This document shows positions 19,682 to 28,921 of a DNA stretch of 64,000 bases, in pieces; positions within the stretch are counted from its first letter, which is position 1; each line of letters begins with the position of its first letter. The DNA lies in the NCBI GenBank assembly GCA_002842395.1, contig PHCV01000011.1:1-64000 (forward strand), written 5' to 3'. The notes under the pieces were generated by a model. It saw nothing but the letters and a program-made list of their open reading frames with translations, had not been told where the DNA came from and did no database searches. A program made the position numbers and the translations under genes. Source of the DNA: Betaproteobacteria bacterium HGW-Betaproteobacteria-11 (GTDB lineage Bacteria > Pseudomonadota > Gammaproteobacteria > Burkholderiales > Rhodocyclaceae).

Positions 19682-20470
19682 TCAGGCCAGGATGAGTTTA
19701 GCGCCCACCAGCATGAGGACGGTGGCAAGCAGGGAACGCAGACGCCGCTCTGGCACGCGTACGGCGAAATGGCTGCCGAGCATGATGCCCGGCAGGGAAC
19801 CCAGGAGCAGGTTCAGCAGCAGCACGAAGTCGACGCTGCCCAGCCACCAGTGACCGAAGCCGGCGACAAAGGTGAGCGGCACGGCATGGGCAATGTCGGA
19901 GCCAACGATGCGCCGCGCTTCCAGCTGAGGGTAGAGAAAGATCAGCGCGGTCACACCCAGCGCGCCGGCGCCGACCGAAGTGAAGGCCACCAGGCTGCCG
20001 ACCACGGCGCCGACCACGGTGGTGCGGCGGGCCACTTGTTGTGCGGACAGATTCTGCTTCAAATATTTCTTGGCCAGGGCTAGCACGTGCTGGCGAAAAA
20101 TCAGCGAGCCGGCGGTCAGAAACAGGGCCACACCCAGCAGCGAAGTGATGAGATGGCTGGTGCTTTTGCTGGCGGGTTCGAGGTGGGCGATTATGAAAAG
20201 CGAAAGGGCGGCAGCAGGAACGCTGCCCAAGGCGAGACGCCAGGTGATCTGCCAGTCGATGTTGTTGTGTTTGTGGTGCACCCAGCCACCGCCGCTTTTG
20301 GTGATGGCCGCATACAGCAGGTCGGTACCCACGGCCGTGGCCGGTTTGAAGCCGAACAGCAGCACCAGGATCGGCGTCATCAGTGAGCCGCCACCGACCC
20401 CGGTGAGGCCGACCAGCAGGCCGACCAGCAGGCCGGAGAAGGAGAGTGCGGGGTTGAGGGTAAATTCCAT
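19682..20470 (-). CDS. TauE/SafE family membrane permease
   Basis: 262 residues from ATG 20470 (MEFTLNPALSFSGLLVGLLV). It is hydrophobic throughout with about eight segments and two Gly-rich repeats typical of TauE/SafE (GLTGVGGGSLMTPILVLLFG near the start, TSVGAGALGVTALIFL in the second half). Family members move sulfite, sulfonates or other anions. Placed at the head of the cys operon, 13 bp before cysI, it is probably a sulfate/sulfite-related transporter; substrate unproven. Confidence 0.85.
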   Translation of the reverse strand: MEFTLNPALSFSGLLVGLLVGLTGVGGGSLMTPILVLLFGFKPATAVGTDLLYAAITKSGGGWVHHKHNNIDWQITWRLALGSVPAAALSLFIIAHLEPASKSTSHLITSLLGVALFLTAGSLIFRQHVLALAKKYLKQNLSAQQVARRTTVVGAVVGSLVAFTSVGAGALGVTALIFLYPQLEARRIVGSDIAHAVPLTFVAGFGHWWLGSVDFVLLLNLLLGSLPGIMLGSHFAVRVPERRLRSLLATVLMLVGAKLILA

Positions 20471-21491
<1,021 letters not shown>

Positions 21492-21580
21492 TGGGGCGGC
21501 TCCTGTCCCGCGAAAAGTTCCCGCAGGCGACCCGCAGGTAGTGCAAAGCAGGCAAAGCGCTGGCGCTGGCGAGACGCCGG

Positions 21581-22153
21581 CTATTTTGGGGGGTGCTTGG
21601 TCAGCTTGCGCTGCAGGGTACGCCGGTGCATGTTGAGCGCACGCGCGGTGCGCGAAATGTTGCCGTCATGCTCGGCCAGCACTTTGTTGATGTGTTCCCA
21701 TTCCAGCTTGTCGACCGTCATCGGTGAGTCGCCGATCGGCACGGTGGTGGTGCCGCCACTCCGCCCCAGAGCCAGCACGATGTCATCGGCATTGGCCGGC
21801 TTGGCCAGGTAGTGCGTGGCTCCGAGCTTGATCGCTTCGACCGCAGTGGCGACGCTGGCATAGCCGGTGAGGACGACGATGCGGGTCTGCGCATCGAGTT
21901 CGATCAGTTTTTCGACCAGATCGAGTCCGGAGGCGCCGGGCATTTTCAGGTCGATGACGGCATATTCGGGTGTCAGCTGGCGGGCGAGGGGAAGCGCTTC
22001 TTCGGCGCTGCCCGCCGTGCTGACGGCAAAGCCGCGGCGGCCCAGGGCGCGACCGAGCACCTCGCGCAAGTCGGCATCATCATCGACCAGCAGCAGGCTG
22101 GGCCACTCATCGCCTGGGTTGACCGGTGTGGTCCCGGTGATTTCAGTCTTCAT
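21581..22153 (-). CDS. regA: Redox response regulator RegA/PrrA/RoxR family
   Basis: 190 residues. A receiver domain with the acidic pocket VDDD (23-26) and phosphorylation site Asp68 in VIDLKMPG, then a short linker and a Fis-type helix-turn-helix, RTARALNMHRRTLQRKL, which is nearly invariant in RegA/PrrA/ActR/RoxR. These regulators control respiration, carbon and nitrogen fixation and electron transport genes in response to redox state. It overlaps regB by four bases. Three matching DNA boxes occur in this window. Confidence 0.95.
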   Translation of the reverse strand: MKTEITGTTPVNPGDEWPSLLLVDDDADLREVLGRALGRRGFAVSTAGSAEEALPLARQLTPEYAVIDLKMPGASGLDLVEKLIELDAQTRIVVLTGYASVATAVEAIKLGATHYLAKPANADDIVLALGRSGGTTTVPIGDSPMTVDKLEWEHINKVLAEHDGNISRTARALNMHRRTLQRKLTKHPPK

Positions 22154-23505
22154 TGGGTTTCCTCTTTCAGGGGCCTGATGGCGGACGAATCGACCGCCGG
22201 CAAGGTGATCCGGGTATGGGTGCCGCCGGATTCCCGCGGCAAGAGCTCGACCTTGCCGCCGAAGCGTTCGATGGTGGCGTTCGACAGGAACAGGCCGATG
22301 CCCAACCCGCCCTTGTCGCTACGGATGAAGGTCTTGCCCAGGCCCTCGGCCAGGACCGCATCGATGCCTGGCCCGTTGTCATCAATTTCGATCAGGCAAT
22401 GTGCGGCGGTCCAGGTATAACGCACCTCGATACCGGAGGGCGAGGCGTCGGCCGCATTGTCGAGCAGATTGAGGATGGCCTGCTCCAGCGTGCGGTTGGC
22501 GAAGAGTTGCGGCGGGCTGGATGAGCATTTCTCCGCGGGCACGGCGAGCAAGCTGCAGCGGGCGGCGGGCCGGAGCAGTTGCCATTGATCCAGGCAGTGG
22601 GTGACCAGTTCGGACAGGGTGACCAAAGCACCGCTTTCGCGGCGTTCCTGCCCGGCGGTACTGAGCATTTCGGAGAGAATGTTCTTGCAGTTATTCACCT
22701 GGTTTTCCATTAGCGCGAGGTCGGCTTCCAGCTCTTTTTCCCCGGCATGGGCCAGGCGCAATTCGTGGAGGACGACGGCCAGCGTGGTCAGCGGCGTGCC
22801 CATCTGGTGCGCCGCGCCGGCGGCCAGGGTGCCGAGCGCCAGCACCTGCTCGTGACGCAGTGCCTGTTCGCGTGTTGCCGCCAGCAGCGCATCGCGTCGA
22901 CGCAGCGCCTGCGCCATGCGGCTGACGAACAGGGTGATGAGGAGCGCGCTGAGCACGAAATTGAGCAGCATGCCGAGAATGTGCAAGCCGAAGCCATGGC
23001 CGGACAAGTGAGCTTCGTGGCCCTTTGCCACGCCGGTCAGTGTCAGCAGGTACTCATCGAACCCGGCCAGGTTTTCCGAAGGCGGCGGCAGCGGAACATT
23101 GAAAAATATCAGCAGCGCGTAAGCGGCGAACGCCACCAGCGTGAGCAGTCCGATATCGATCGGCGAGAGCAGCATGGCGCCGATGGTCAGCGGCAGCAGC
23201 AGCAGCGAGACGAAAGGATTGACCGAGCCGCCGGTGAAGTAGAGCAGGCCGGCCAGCGCGATCAGATCGAGGGCGAGCTGCAGCAGCAGCTCGCGGCTGC
23301 CGGGCTCGCCGAGCGTGCTCAGGCGGCCGAGGCTCGCCACGTTGAGCACGATCAGGACGAACACGATACCCCACAACGCGGCAAAGGGCAGCTTCAGTTG
23401 CAGGTAGCCACCGACGAAAAACAGAGCCGCCGAAATCATCAGGATCTCGATCCAGCGCAGGGCGACGAGGCGTTGCAGCGGGTTGGCGGAGAATGAAAAC
23501 AGCAT
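22150..23505 (-). CDS. regB: Redox sensor histidine kinase RegB/PrrB/RoxS family
   Basis: 451 residues from ATG 23505. Six membrane segments in the first 200 residues include GGSVNPF (92-98), which matches the GGXXNPF quinone-binding heptapeptide of RegB. The H-box is HQMGTPLTTL (His233) and Cys273 in NNCKNIL sits where the redox-active cysteine of RegB is found. The kinase domain has DNGPGID and GGLGIGLFL. It senses quinone pool/oxygen state and phosphorylates RegA. A RegA-type box lies 57 bp upstream of the start. Confidence 0.95.
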   Translation of the reverse strand: MLFSFSANPLQRLVALRWIEILMISAALFFVGGYLQLKLPFAALWGIVFVLIVLNVASLGRLSTLGEPGSRELLLQLALDLIALAGLLYFTGGSVNPFVSLLLLPLTIGAMLLSPIDIGLLTLVAFAAYALLIFFNVPLPPPSENLAGFDEYLLTLTGVAKGHEAHLSGHGFGLHILGMLLNFVLSALLITLFVSRMAQALRRRDALLAATREQALRHEQVLALGTLAAGAAHQMGTPLTTLAVVLHELRLAHAGEKELEADLALMENQVNNCKNILSEMLSTAGQERRESGALVTLSELVTHCLDQWQLLRPAARCSLLAVPAEKCSSSPPQLFANRTLEQAILNLLDNAADASPSGIEVRYTWTAAHCLIEIDDNGPGIDAVLAEGLGKTFIRSDKGGLGIGLFLSNATIERFGGKVELLPRESGGTHTRITLPAVDSSAIRPLKEETQ

Positions 23506-23561
23506 GGGTTCGGCAGCGAACGGAATACTGCATTCTACAAGCCGGATTTTCCTGCCGCGCC

Positions 23562-23576
23562 GCGGCATTTTGTCGC
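23562..23576 (-). promoter_or_regulatory. Candidate RegA box upstream of regB
   Basis: GCGGC-ATTTT-GTCGC on the plus strand, which equals the consensus GCGGC-N5-GTCGC that I recall for RegA of Rhodobacter. It lies 57-71 bp upstream of the regB ATG, a position suited to autoregulation. It is one of three such boxes in promoter regions of the window. Confidence 0.6.
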
Positions 23577-23671
23577 AGGACAGGCGATTCAGTCGGTTCA
23601 CTCAATTGATACGCATGGCCTCGGCCGGGCATGTCGAGAAGCTCATGGGCCGGATCAGGCGAATCCCCGGC

Positions 23672-23829
23672 TTGTTAACGTGAAACTTGCTCATTTGGCA
23701 TCCCACCAAGGTTCGAGCGAAGCGAGCCAATCGGGAACCCTCCGTGAGGGGGGCGAAGGGGGGGGCGGGAGTTTACGAATGGGCTGACTTTCATGATGCG
23801 GGGTGATGTTTCCCGCATCATGGAAGTCA
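23672..23829. repeat. Dispersed 158-bp repeat, copy 1
   Basis: Lies between the regB promoter region and the end of the next minus-strand gene. It matches 27688-27845 in the same orientation with few changes, including the shared strings TTGTTAACG, CTCATTTGGCATC and GGTTCGAGCGAAGCGAGCC. It ends with a 17-bp-stem hairpin (23786-23828) whose loop is GTGATGTTT. Differences between copies in the stem are G:U compatible on the plus strand. No coding capacity is evident. Confidence 0.85.
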
Positions 23830-23834
23830 GTCCG

Positions 23835-24380
23835 TTATGACTGTTCCGTGGCCAGGTCGAGTGTGTCGATGGGCAGCATGGTGGACAGGCGCTGGCGCAC
23901 GGCGTCGGTACGTTCGGCGCCGGCGACGACCTCGATGTGGCTGAGCAGCAGCCAGGCGACTTCGACCAGGGCCTGCGTATCACGGGACTCGCGCAGGAGC
24001 TGCCGCAACTGGGCGACCAGCGCAGGCTGGCTGCGGACGAAAAAGCGTTCGGCCATGTCGAACAGGTACATGCGGGCCGCCGCAATCGACTTGCCGTGAA
24101 GAAACTGGTCTGCCACGACCGGTTGTGCCGCGGGTGGTGAAGGCTGTGGCGCTGGTTGGGGCGTGGGTTGCGCAGTGGCTTGGGGCCGGGCCGGAACAAG
24201 GAAACCCGAAGCGATGAGTTCATTCACCATGGCGTCGACGGGCCCGTTCATGAGCACGGAAAGTTCGTTCAGGCTACGCTGGCCGGTGCACAGCAAAAGC
24301 ATTGTCCGCTGGAAAGTCTTGAGGCCATGCTGGCGAGTTTTCAGCTCATCCAGCGCCTTGCTGGTCTTGATCGGATACAT
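23835..24380 (-). CDS. Uncharacterised protein with Pro-rich linker
   Basis: 181 residues from ATG 24380 (MYPIKTSKALDELKTRQHGL). I do not recognise the family. The first 70 residues look like a small alpha-helical or winged-helix-like domain (FQRTMLLLCTGQRSLNELSV). A Pro/Ala/Gln linker runs at about residues 77-101, and the C-terminal 75 residues are predicted helical without signal peptide or membrane segment. It could be a cytoplasmic regulator or adaptor. Frames upstream to 24731 are open only because of high GC. Confidence 0.7.
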   Translation of the reverse strand: MYPIKTSKALDELKTRQHGLKTFQRTMLLLCTGQRSLNELSVLMNGPVDAMVNELIASGFLVPARPQATAQPTPQPAPQPSPPAAQPVVADQFLHGKSIAAARMYLFDMAERFFVRSQPALVAQLRQLLRESRDTQALVEVAWLLLSHIEVVAGAERTDAVRQRLSTMLPIDTLDLATEQS

Positions 24381-24597
24381 CGCATCACCTTGGGGAATGA
24401 CATCACTGCCCCAATGTGCCAAAAGCGCATGAAGACTTGATGACACCGATGTGACACGGAACCGTCGAGCCTCGCCACGGTGTCCGCGGTCAGGCGGAAC
24501 CGGCAGGGGAGGCGCGGTCTTGGCGAGGGCAAGTACGGGGTTCCCTTCGCGGGGCCGCGTGCCGGTAGTGAGACGCGGAGGGATCAGCGCGCCATGT

Positions 24598-26415
24598 TCA
24601 GGCCGGGGTTTTTTCTTCCTGCTGCTGCAGCGCCCACATGCGGGCATAGAGGCCGGCGGCGGCGAGCAGTTGCCGGTGGGTACCGCGCTCGACGATGCGT
24701 CCGGCATCCATGACCAGGATTTCGTCGGCATTCATCACGGTCGACAGTCGATGGGCGATGACCAGCGTGGTGCGGCCGACGGCGGCCTGGTCGAGTTCGG
24801 CCTGGATTGCCTTTTCGGTTTTGGAATCGAGGGCCGAGGTGGCCTCGTCGAAAATCAGGATCGGCGGGTTTTTCAGCAGGGTGCGGGCGATGGCCACGCG
24901 CTGCTTCTCGCCGCCGGAAAGTTTGAGGCCGCGTTCGCCGACGCGGGTGTCATATCCATCGGGCAGGCGGAGGACGAAGTCGTGGATGTGTGCCGCCTGC
25001 GCCGCGGCGATGACTTCCTCGCGCGAGGCCGTGGGGCGGCCGTACTGGATGTTGTAGAAGATCGTGTCGTTGAACAGCACCGTGTCCTGCGGCACGATCC
25101 CGATCGCCGCGCGCAGGCTGATCTGCTGCAAGGCACGCAGGTCGTTGCCGTTGATGCGGATGCCGCCCCGGTCGACATCGTAGAAGCGGAACAGCAGGCG
25201 GGCGAGGGTGGATTTGCCCGAGCCGCTCTCGCCGACCACCGCCGCCGTCTTGCCAGCACCGACTTTCAGGTTGATGTCGAAGAGTATCTGCCGCGCTGGC
25301 TCGTAACTGAAATCGACATGATCGAACTCGATGGTGCACGGCCGGGGAATTCCATCGGCAAACAGCGGGCGGGCATCGTCGGCATCGCGGATCTCGCGGT
25401 GAGTATCGAGCAGGGCGAACATGCGCTCGATGTCGGTCAGCGCCTGGCGAATCTCGCGGTAGAGCACGCCGAGGTGGTTGAGCGGCATGTAGAGCTGGAT
25501 CAGGAAGGCATTGACCAGCACGATGTCGCCCACCGTCATGCGCCCGGCGGTGACACCGACGGCGGCACGCCACATCATCAGCGAGACACCGCCGGCGATG
25601 ATCAGCGACTGGCCGAGATTGAGCCAGGACAGCGAGACCTGGCTCCTGATCTGCGCTACTTCCCATTTCTGCATCTGTTCGTCATAACGGGCCCGCTCCC
25701 AGGCTTCGTTGTTGAAGTATTTTACCGTCTCGAAATTGATCAGGCTATCGACGGCACGGACATTGGCCGCCGAATCGAGCTCATTCACCGCGCGGCGCAA
25801 GTGCGTGCGCCAGTTGCTGACGACGATGGTGAAGACGACGTAGGCGACGAGCGTGATGAAGGTGATCAGGCTGAAATCCCAGGTATAGCGATAGAGCAAA
25901 ATACCGAGCACCAGCGCGATCTCGAGCAGCGTCGGCAGGATCGAATACAGCGTGTAGGTGATCAGCGAACCGATCGAGCGGGTGCCGCGTTCGACGTCGC
26001 GGGTGAGTCCCCCGGTCTGGCGTTCGAGATGGAAGCGCAAGGAGAGCGCGTGCAGATGCTCGAAGACCTGCAGGGAGATGGTGCGCACCGCCTGCTGGGT
26101 GACCCGGGCGAAAAGGATCTCGCGCAGCTCGGTAAATAGAGCGGTGGAAAAGCGCAGCGCACCGTAGGCCGCGAGCAGGCCGAGCGGTACCAGCAGATAG
26201 ACCTGTGCGCGCGGCAGGGTGAAGGCATCGATGATGTCCTTGAACACCAGCGGCACGGCGATGTTGGCAAGTTTTGCCGCGACCAGGCAGAACAGCGCAA
26301 AAATGACGCGCCCCTTCCAGGCCCACAGGTAAGGCAGCAGAGTGCGAATGGTGTGCCAGTCATGGCGCGATCTGGACGATGACGCAGGTAGAGGCAGGGC
26401 GGTGGCGCGGCGCAT
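24598..26415 (-). CDS. Atm1/HMT1-type ABC transporter, fused permease and ATPase
   Basis: 605 residues: a six-helix exporter membrane domain (about 25-320) followed by an ATPase domain with Walker A GESGSGKSTL, signature LSGGEKQRVAIARTLL and Walker B ILIFDEATSALD. The membrane domain segment NFETVKYFNNEAWE is characteristic of the ATM1/heavy-metal-tolerance subfamily, which exports glutathione-linked metals or sulfur species. It probably forms a homodimer in the inner membrane. It is divergent from the acyl-CoA dehydrogenase gene. Confidence 0.9.
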   Translation of the reverse strand: MRRATALPLPASSSRSRHDWHTIRTLLPYLWAWKGRVIFALFCLVAAKLANIAVPLVFKDIIDAFTLPRAQVYLLVPLGLLAAYGALRFSTALFTELREILFARVTQQAVRTISLQVFEHLHALSLRFHLERQTGGLTRDVERGTRSIGSLITYTLYSILPTLLEIALVLGILLYRYTWDFSLITFITLVAYVVFTIVVSNWRTHLRRAVNELDSAANVRAVDSLINFETVKYFNNEAWERARYDEQMQKWEVAQIRSQVSLSWLNLGQSLIIAGGVSLMMWRAAVGVTAGRMTVGDIVLVNAFLIQLYMPLNHLGVLYREIRQALTDIERMFALLDTHREIRDADDARPLFADGIPRPCTIEFDHVDFSYEPARQILFDINLKVGAGKTAAVVGESGSGKSTLARLLFRFYDVDRGGIRINGNDLRALQQISLRAAIGIVPQDTVLFNDTIFYNIQYGRPTASREEVIAAAQAAHIHDFVLRLPDGYDTRVGERGLKLSGGEKQRVAIARTLLKNPPILIFDEATSALDSKTEKAIQAELDQAAVGRTTLVIAHRLSTVMNADEILVMDAGRIVERGTHRQLLAAAGLYARMWALQQQEEKTPA

Positions 26416-26524
26416 GGTTCGATTCTAACAGTCCGCTTTTTGACTCCGCGAAAAGCCATGGACGGCGCAAAGTCCGCCGTGCGGGATAAACTTGGCCGCG
26501 CCGCCAATCCATCGCCGTCCCGCC

Positions 26525-27694
26525 ATGACCGACTTTTGCTGGAACGATCCGCTGCTGCTCGAACAACAACTCACGCCCGAGGAGCGCGCCGTGCGCGACG
26601 CGGCGCGGCATTTTGCCGAGGACGTGCTGGCCCCGCGCGTGCTCGAGGATTTTCGCCAGGAGCGCACCGAAGCCGCCCTGTTTCGCGCGATGGGCGAGCG
26701 GGGCTTGCTGGGCGCCACGATCGCCCCGGAATACGGCGGTGCCGGGGTGAACTACGTCAGTTATGGCCTCATCGCCCGCGAACTCGAGCGGATCGATTCC
26801 GGCTACCGCTCGTTGATGAGCGTTCAATCCTCGCTGGTCATGTTGCCGATCGCGTTGTTCGGCAACGAGGCGATGCGGCAGCGCCTGCTACCGCCGCTGG
26901 CGCGCGGCGAGAAGATCGGCTGCTTTGGCCTCACCGAGCCTGATCACGGCTCCGATCCCGGCGGCATGACCAGCCGCGCGCGGAGCGTTCCCGGCGGCTT
27001 CCGGCTTTCGGGTTGCAAGACCTGGATCACCAATGCGCCGCTGGCCGACGTCTTCATCGTCTGGGCGAAAGATGACGCCGGCAAGATTCGTGGCTTCGTG
27101 CTGGAAAAAGGCATGGCCGGCCTCTCGGCGCCGGTGATCGCCGGCAAGGTCGGCCTGCGTACCTCGCTCACCGGGCAGATCGTGATGGACGAAGTCTTCG
27201 TCCCGCTCGATAACGCGCTCGAGGTCAGCGGCCTGAAAGGGCCTTTCGCCTGCCTCGATGCGGCACGTTACGGCATCGGTTGGGGCGCGCTCGGCGCGGC
27301 GGAAGACTGCTGGTTCCGCGCCCGCGCCTACGTGCTGGAGCGCCGGCAGTTCGGCCGGCCGCTGGCCGCCAATCAGTTGATCCAGAAAAAGCTCGCCGAC
27401 ATGCAAACCGAAATCACGCTCGGCCTGCAGGGGTGTTTGCGCCTGGGCCGGATGAAGGATGCGGGGATATCCGCGCCGGAAATCACCTCGCTGATGAAAC
27501 GAAATTCCTGCGGCAAGGCGCTGGAGATCGCCCGCGTCGCCCGCGACATGCACGGCGGCAACGGCATCTCGGACGAATATGGAATCGCCCGCCACCTGGT
27601 CAATCTGGAAGTGGTCAATACCTACGAAGGCACCCACGACATCCACGCCCTGATCCTCGGCCGGGCGCAAACGGGACTGCAGGCATTTTGTTAA
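26525..27694 (+). CDS. gcdH: Glutaryl-CoA dehydrogenase-like acyl-CoA dehydrogenase
   Basis: 389 residues from ATG 26525 ([20 protein letters not shown]). All acyl-CoA dehydrogenase parts are present: the FAD-binding [17 protein letters not shown] and [13 protein letters not shown], and the catalytic Glu in [17 protein letters not shown]. The [12 protein letters not shown] motif and [16 protein letters not shown] are typical of glutaryl-CoA dehydrogenase, which oxidises and decarboxylates glutaryl-CoA to crotonyl-CoA in lysine, tryptophan and aromatic degradation. Its stop codon lies inside the start of repeat copy 2. Confidence 0.9.
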   Translation: MTDFCWNDPLLLEQQLTPEERAVRDAARHFAEDVLAPRVLEDFRQERTEAALFRAMGERGLLGATIAPEYGGAGVNYVSYGLIARELERIDSGYRSLMSVQSSLVMLPIALFGNEAMRQRLLPPLARGEKIGCFGLTEPDHGSDPGGMTSRARSVPGGFRLSGCKTWITNAPLADVFIVWAKDDAGKIRGFVLEKGMAGLSAPVIAGKVGLRTSLTGQIVMDEVFVPLDNALEVSGLKGPFACLDAARYGIGWGALGAAEDCWFRARAYVLERRQFGRPLAANQLIQKKLADMQTEITLGLQGCLRLGRMKDAGISAPEITSLMKRNSCGKALEIARVARDMHGGNGISDEYGIARHLVNLEVVNTYEGTHDIHALILGRAQTGLQAFC

Positions 27695-27845
27695 CGAATG
27701 AAATTCACTCATTTGGCATCGCGTCAAGGTTCGAGCGAAGCGAGCCAATCGGGAACCCCCCGTGAGGGGGCGAAGGGGGGCGGGAGCTCAAGAATGGGCT
27801 GACTTTCATGATGCGGGGTGATGTTTCCCGTATCATGAAAGTTAG
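27688..27845. repeat. Dispersed 158-bp repeat, copy 2
   Basis: Same orientation and nearly the same sequence as 23672-23829. It starts on the last codon of gcdH and ends just before the ribosome binding site of the thioesterase gene. The terminal hairpin (27801-27843) keeps a 17-bp stem: two positions differ from copy 1 and both give G:U pairs on the plus strand. Confidence 0.85.
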
Positions 27846-27858
27846 CCAGGAGAAGCGG

Positions 27859-28257
27859 ATGAGCGAGAACAAAGTCAGCATGCCGCCGGGCGTGCCGGAG
27901 TTGCGCGTGGTGACCATGCCGCGCGATGTGAATATCGTCGGCGACATCTTCGGCGGCTGGGTCATGGCCCAGGTCGATATCGCCGGCGGCTATGCCGCGA
28001 TGCGTCGCGCCGGCGGACGGGTGGCGACGGTGGCGGTCAATTCGTTCGTCTTCAAGCAGCCGATTTCGGTTGGCGATCAGGTCAGTCTGTATACCGAAGT
28101 CATCCGCGTCGGCCGCACCTCGATCACCATCGATGTTCAGGTCTATGCCGAACGCAATCCGGCGCATCCGATGGTGGTCAAGGTCACCGAAGCCCAGCTG
28201 ACCTTTGTTGCGCTCGATGCCGAAGGCAAGAAACGGCTCGTGCCGCCTTTGCCTTGA
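27859..28257 (+). CDS. yciA: YciA-type acyl-CoA thioesterase
   Basis: 132 residues from ATG 27859, preceded by AGGAGAAG. The hotdog-fold signature is GDIFGGWVMAQVDIAGG (about residues 29-45) with ATVAVNSFVFKQPISVGDQV after it. The family hydrolyses short to medium acyl-CoA esters. A longer frame upstream to 27808 would read into the repeat hairpin and is not supported. Neighbouring gcdH also handles acyl-CoA. Confidence 0.9.
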   Translation: MSENKVSMPPGVPELRVVTMPRDVNIVGDIFGGWVMAQVDIAGGYAAMRRAGGRVATVAVNSFVFKQPISVGDQVSLYTEVIRVGRTSITIDVQVYAERNPAHPMVVKVTEAQLTFVALDAEGKKRLVPPLP

Positions 28258-28274
28258 CGTAACCGCTCACCCCG

Positions 28275-28874
28275 TCATTCCGGCCCCGGAGCGGAATCCG
28301 TTCCCTCGCCCGCCGTCTCATCGGCGCCGACTTCTTGCTCCTCCAGCTCGCGCAACACGCGGAACAGTTCACGAAAGGCGTGCGGCGGCTTGTTGCGCTC
28401 CGCTTCCTTCAGGGCATTGCGGCGCAACTGACGCAGGCGCTGCACGTCGGCGACGGGATGCTGTTGCAGGATCTCGCCGACCACGACTTCATCCTCCAGC
28501 AGGCGTGCGCGCAGGCGTTCGAGACGTTGCAGGCGAATCGTGGCCGTGGCCGAGACGCCCTTGATTTCATCGAGCGCGGCCTGGATCGGCGCGCAGTCGA
28601 TGCCGCGCATCAGCTTGCCGATGTATTGCAGCTGGCGCCGTTTCGCTTCGTGCGCGGTGAAGCGTTGCGCATCGCGCACGGCCTCGCGCAAGGTCTCCGG
28701 CAGGTCGATTTTTTTCAGCCGGTCCGAGGAGAGGGCCACCAGCTCGGCGCCCAGATCCTGGAGCGCGGTCATCTGTCGCTTGCGCTCGGATTTACTCGGC
28801 CCGTCGAAGGCCTCTTCCGCGCTGGTGGCGAGGGAGGGGTCGGCAAGGCCGTAGTCGTGGTCGAGGGGTTTCAC
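28275..28874 (-). CDS. darP: Ribosome-associated protein DarP (YjgA, DUF615)
   Basis: 199 residues. Conserved pieces are SKSERKRQMTALQDLGAELV (about 27-46) and AHEAKRRQLQYIGKLMRGID (about 73-92). DarP/YjgA promotes late 50S assembly in E. coli. Convergent with yciA (18-bp gap) and divergent from pmbA. The acidic C-terminus reads through a degenerate ATTCC/GGAAT repeat-like stretch near 28272. Confidence 0.92.
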   Translation of the reverse strand: MKPLDHDYGLADPSLATSAEEAFDGPSKSERKRQMTALQDLGAELVALSSDRLKKIDLPETLREAVRDAQRFTAHEAKRRQLQYIGKLMRGIDCAPIQAALDEIKGVSATATIRLQRLERLRARLLEDEVVVGEILQQHPVADVQRLRQLRRNALKEAERNKPPHAFRELFRVLRELEEQEVGADETAGEGTDSAPGPE

Positions 28875-28921
28875 GGCTATGATTATAGCTTCGCATCCAT
28901 ATCGACCTTCAGGGACTTTTC

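Noticed and set aside
24451-26139. 562-codon plus-strand frame opposite the ABC transporter
   Set aside because: Antisense shadow of Walker and membrane segments; no independent start signals.
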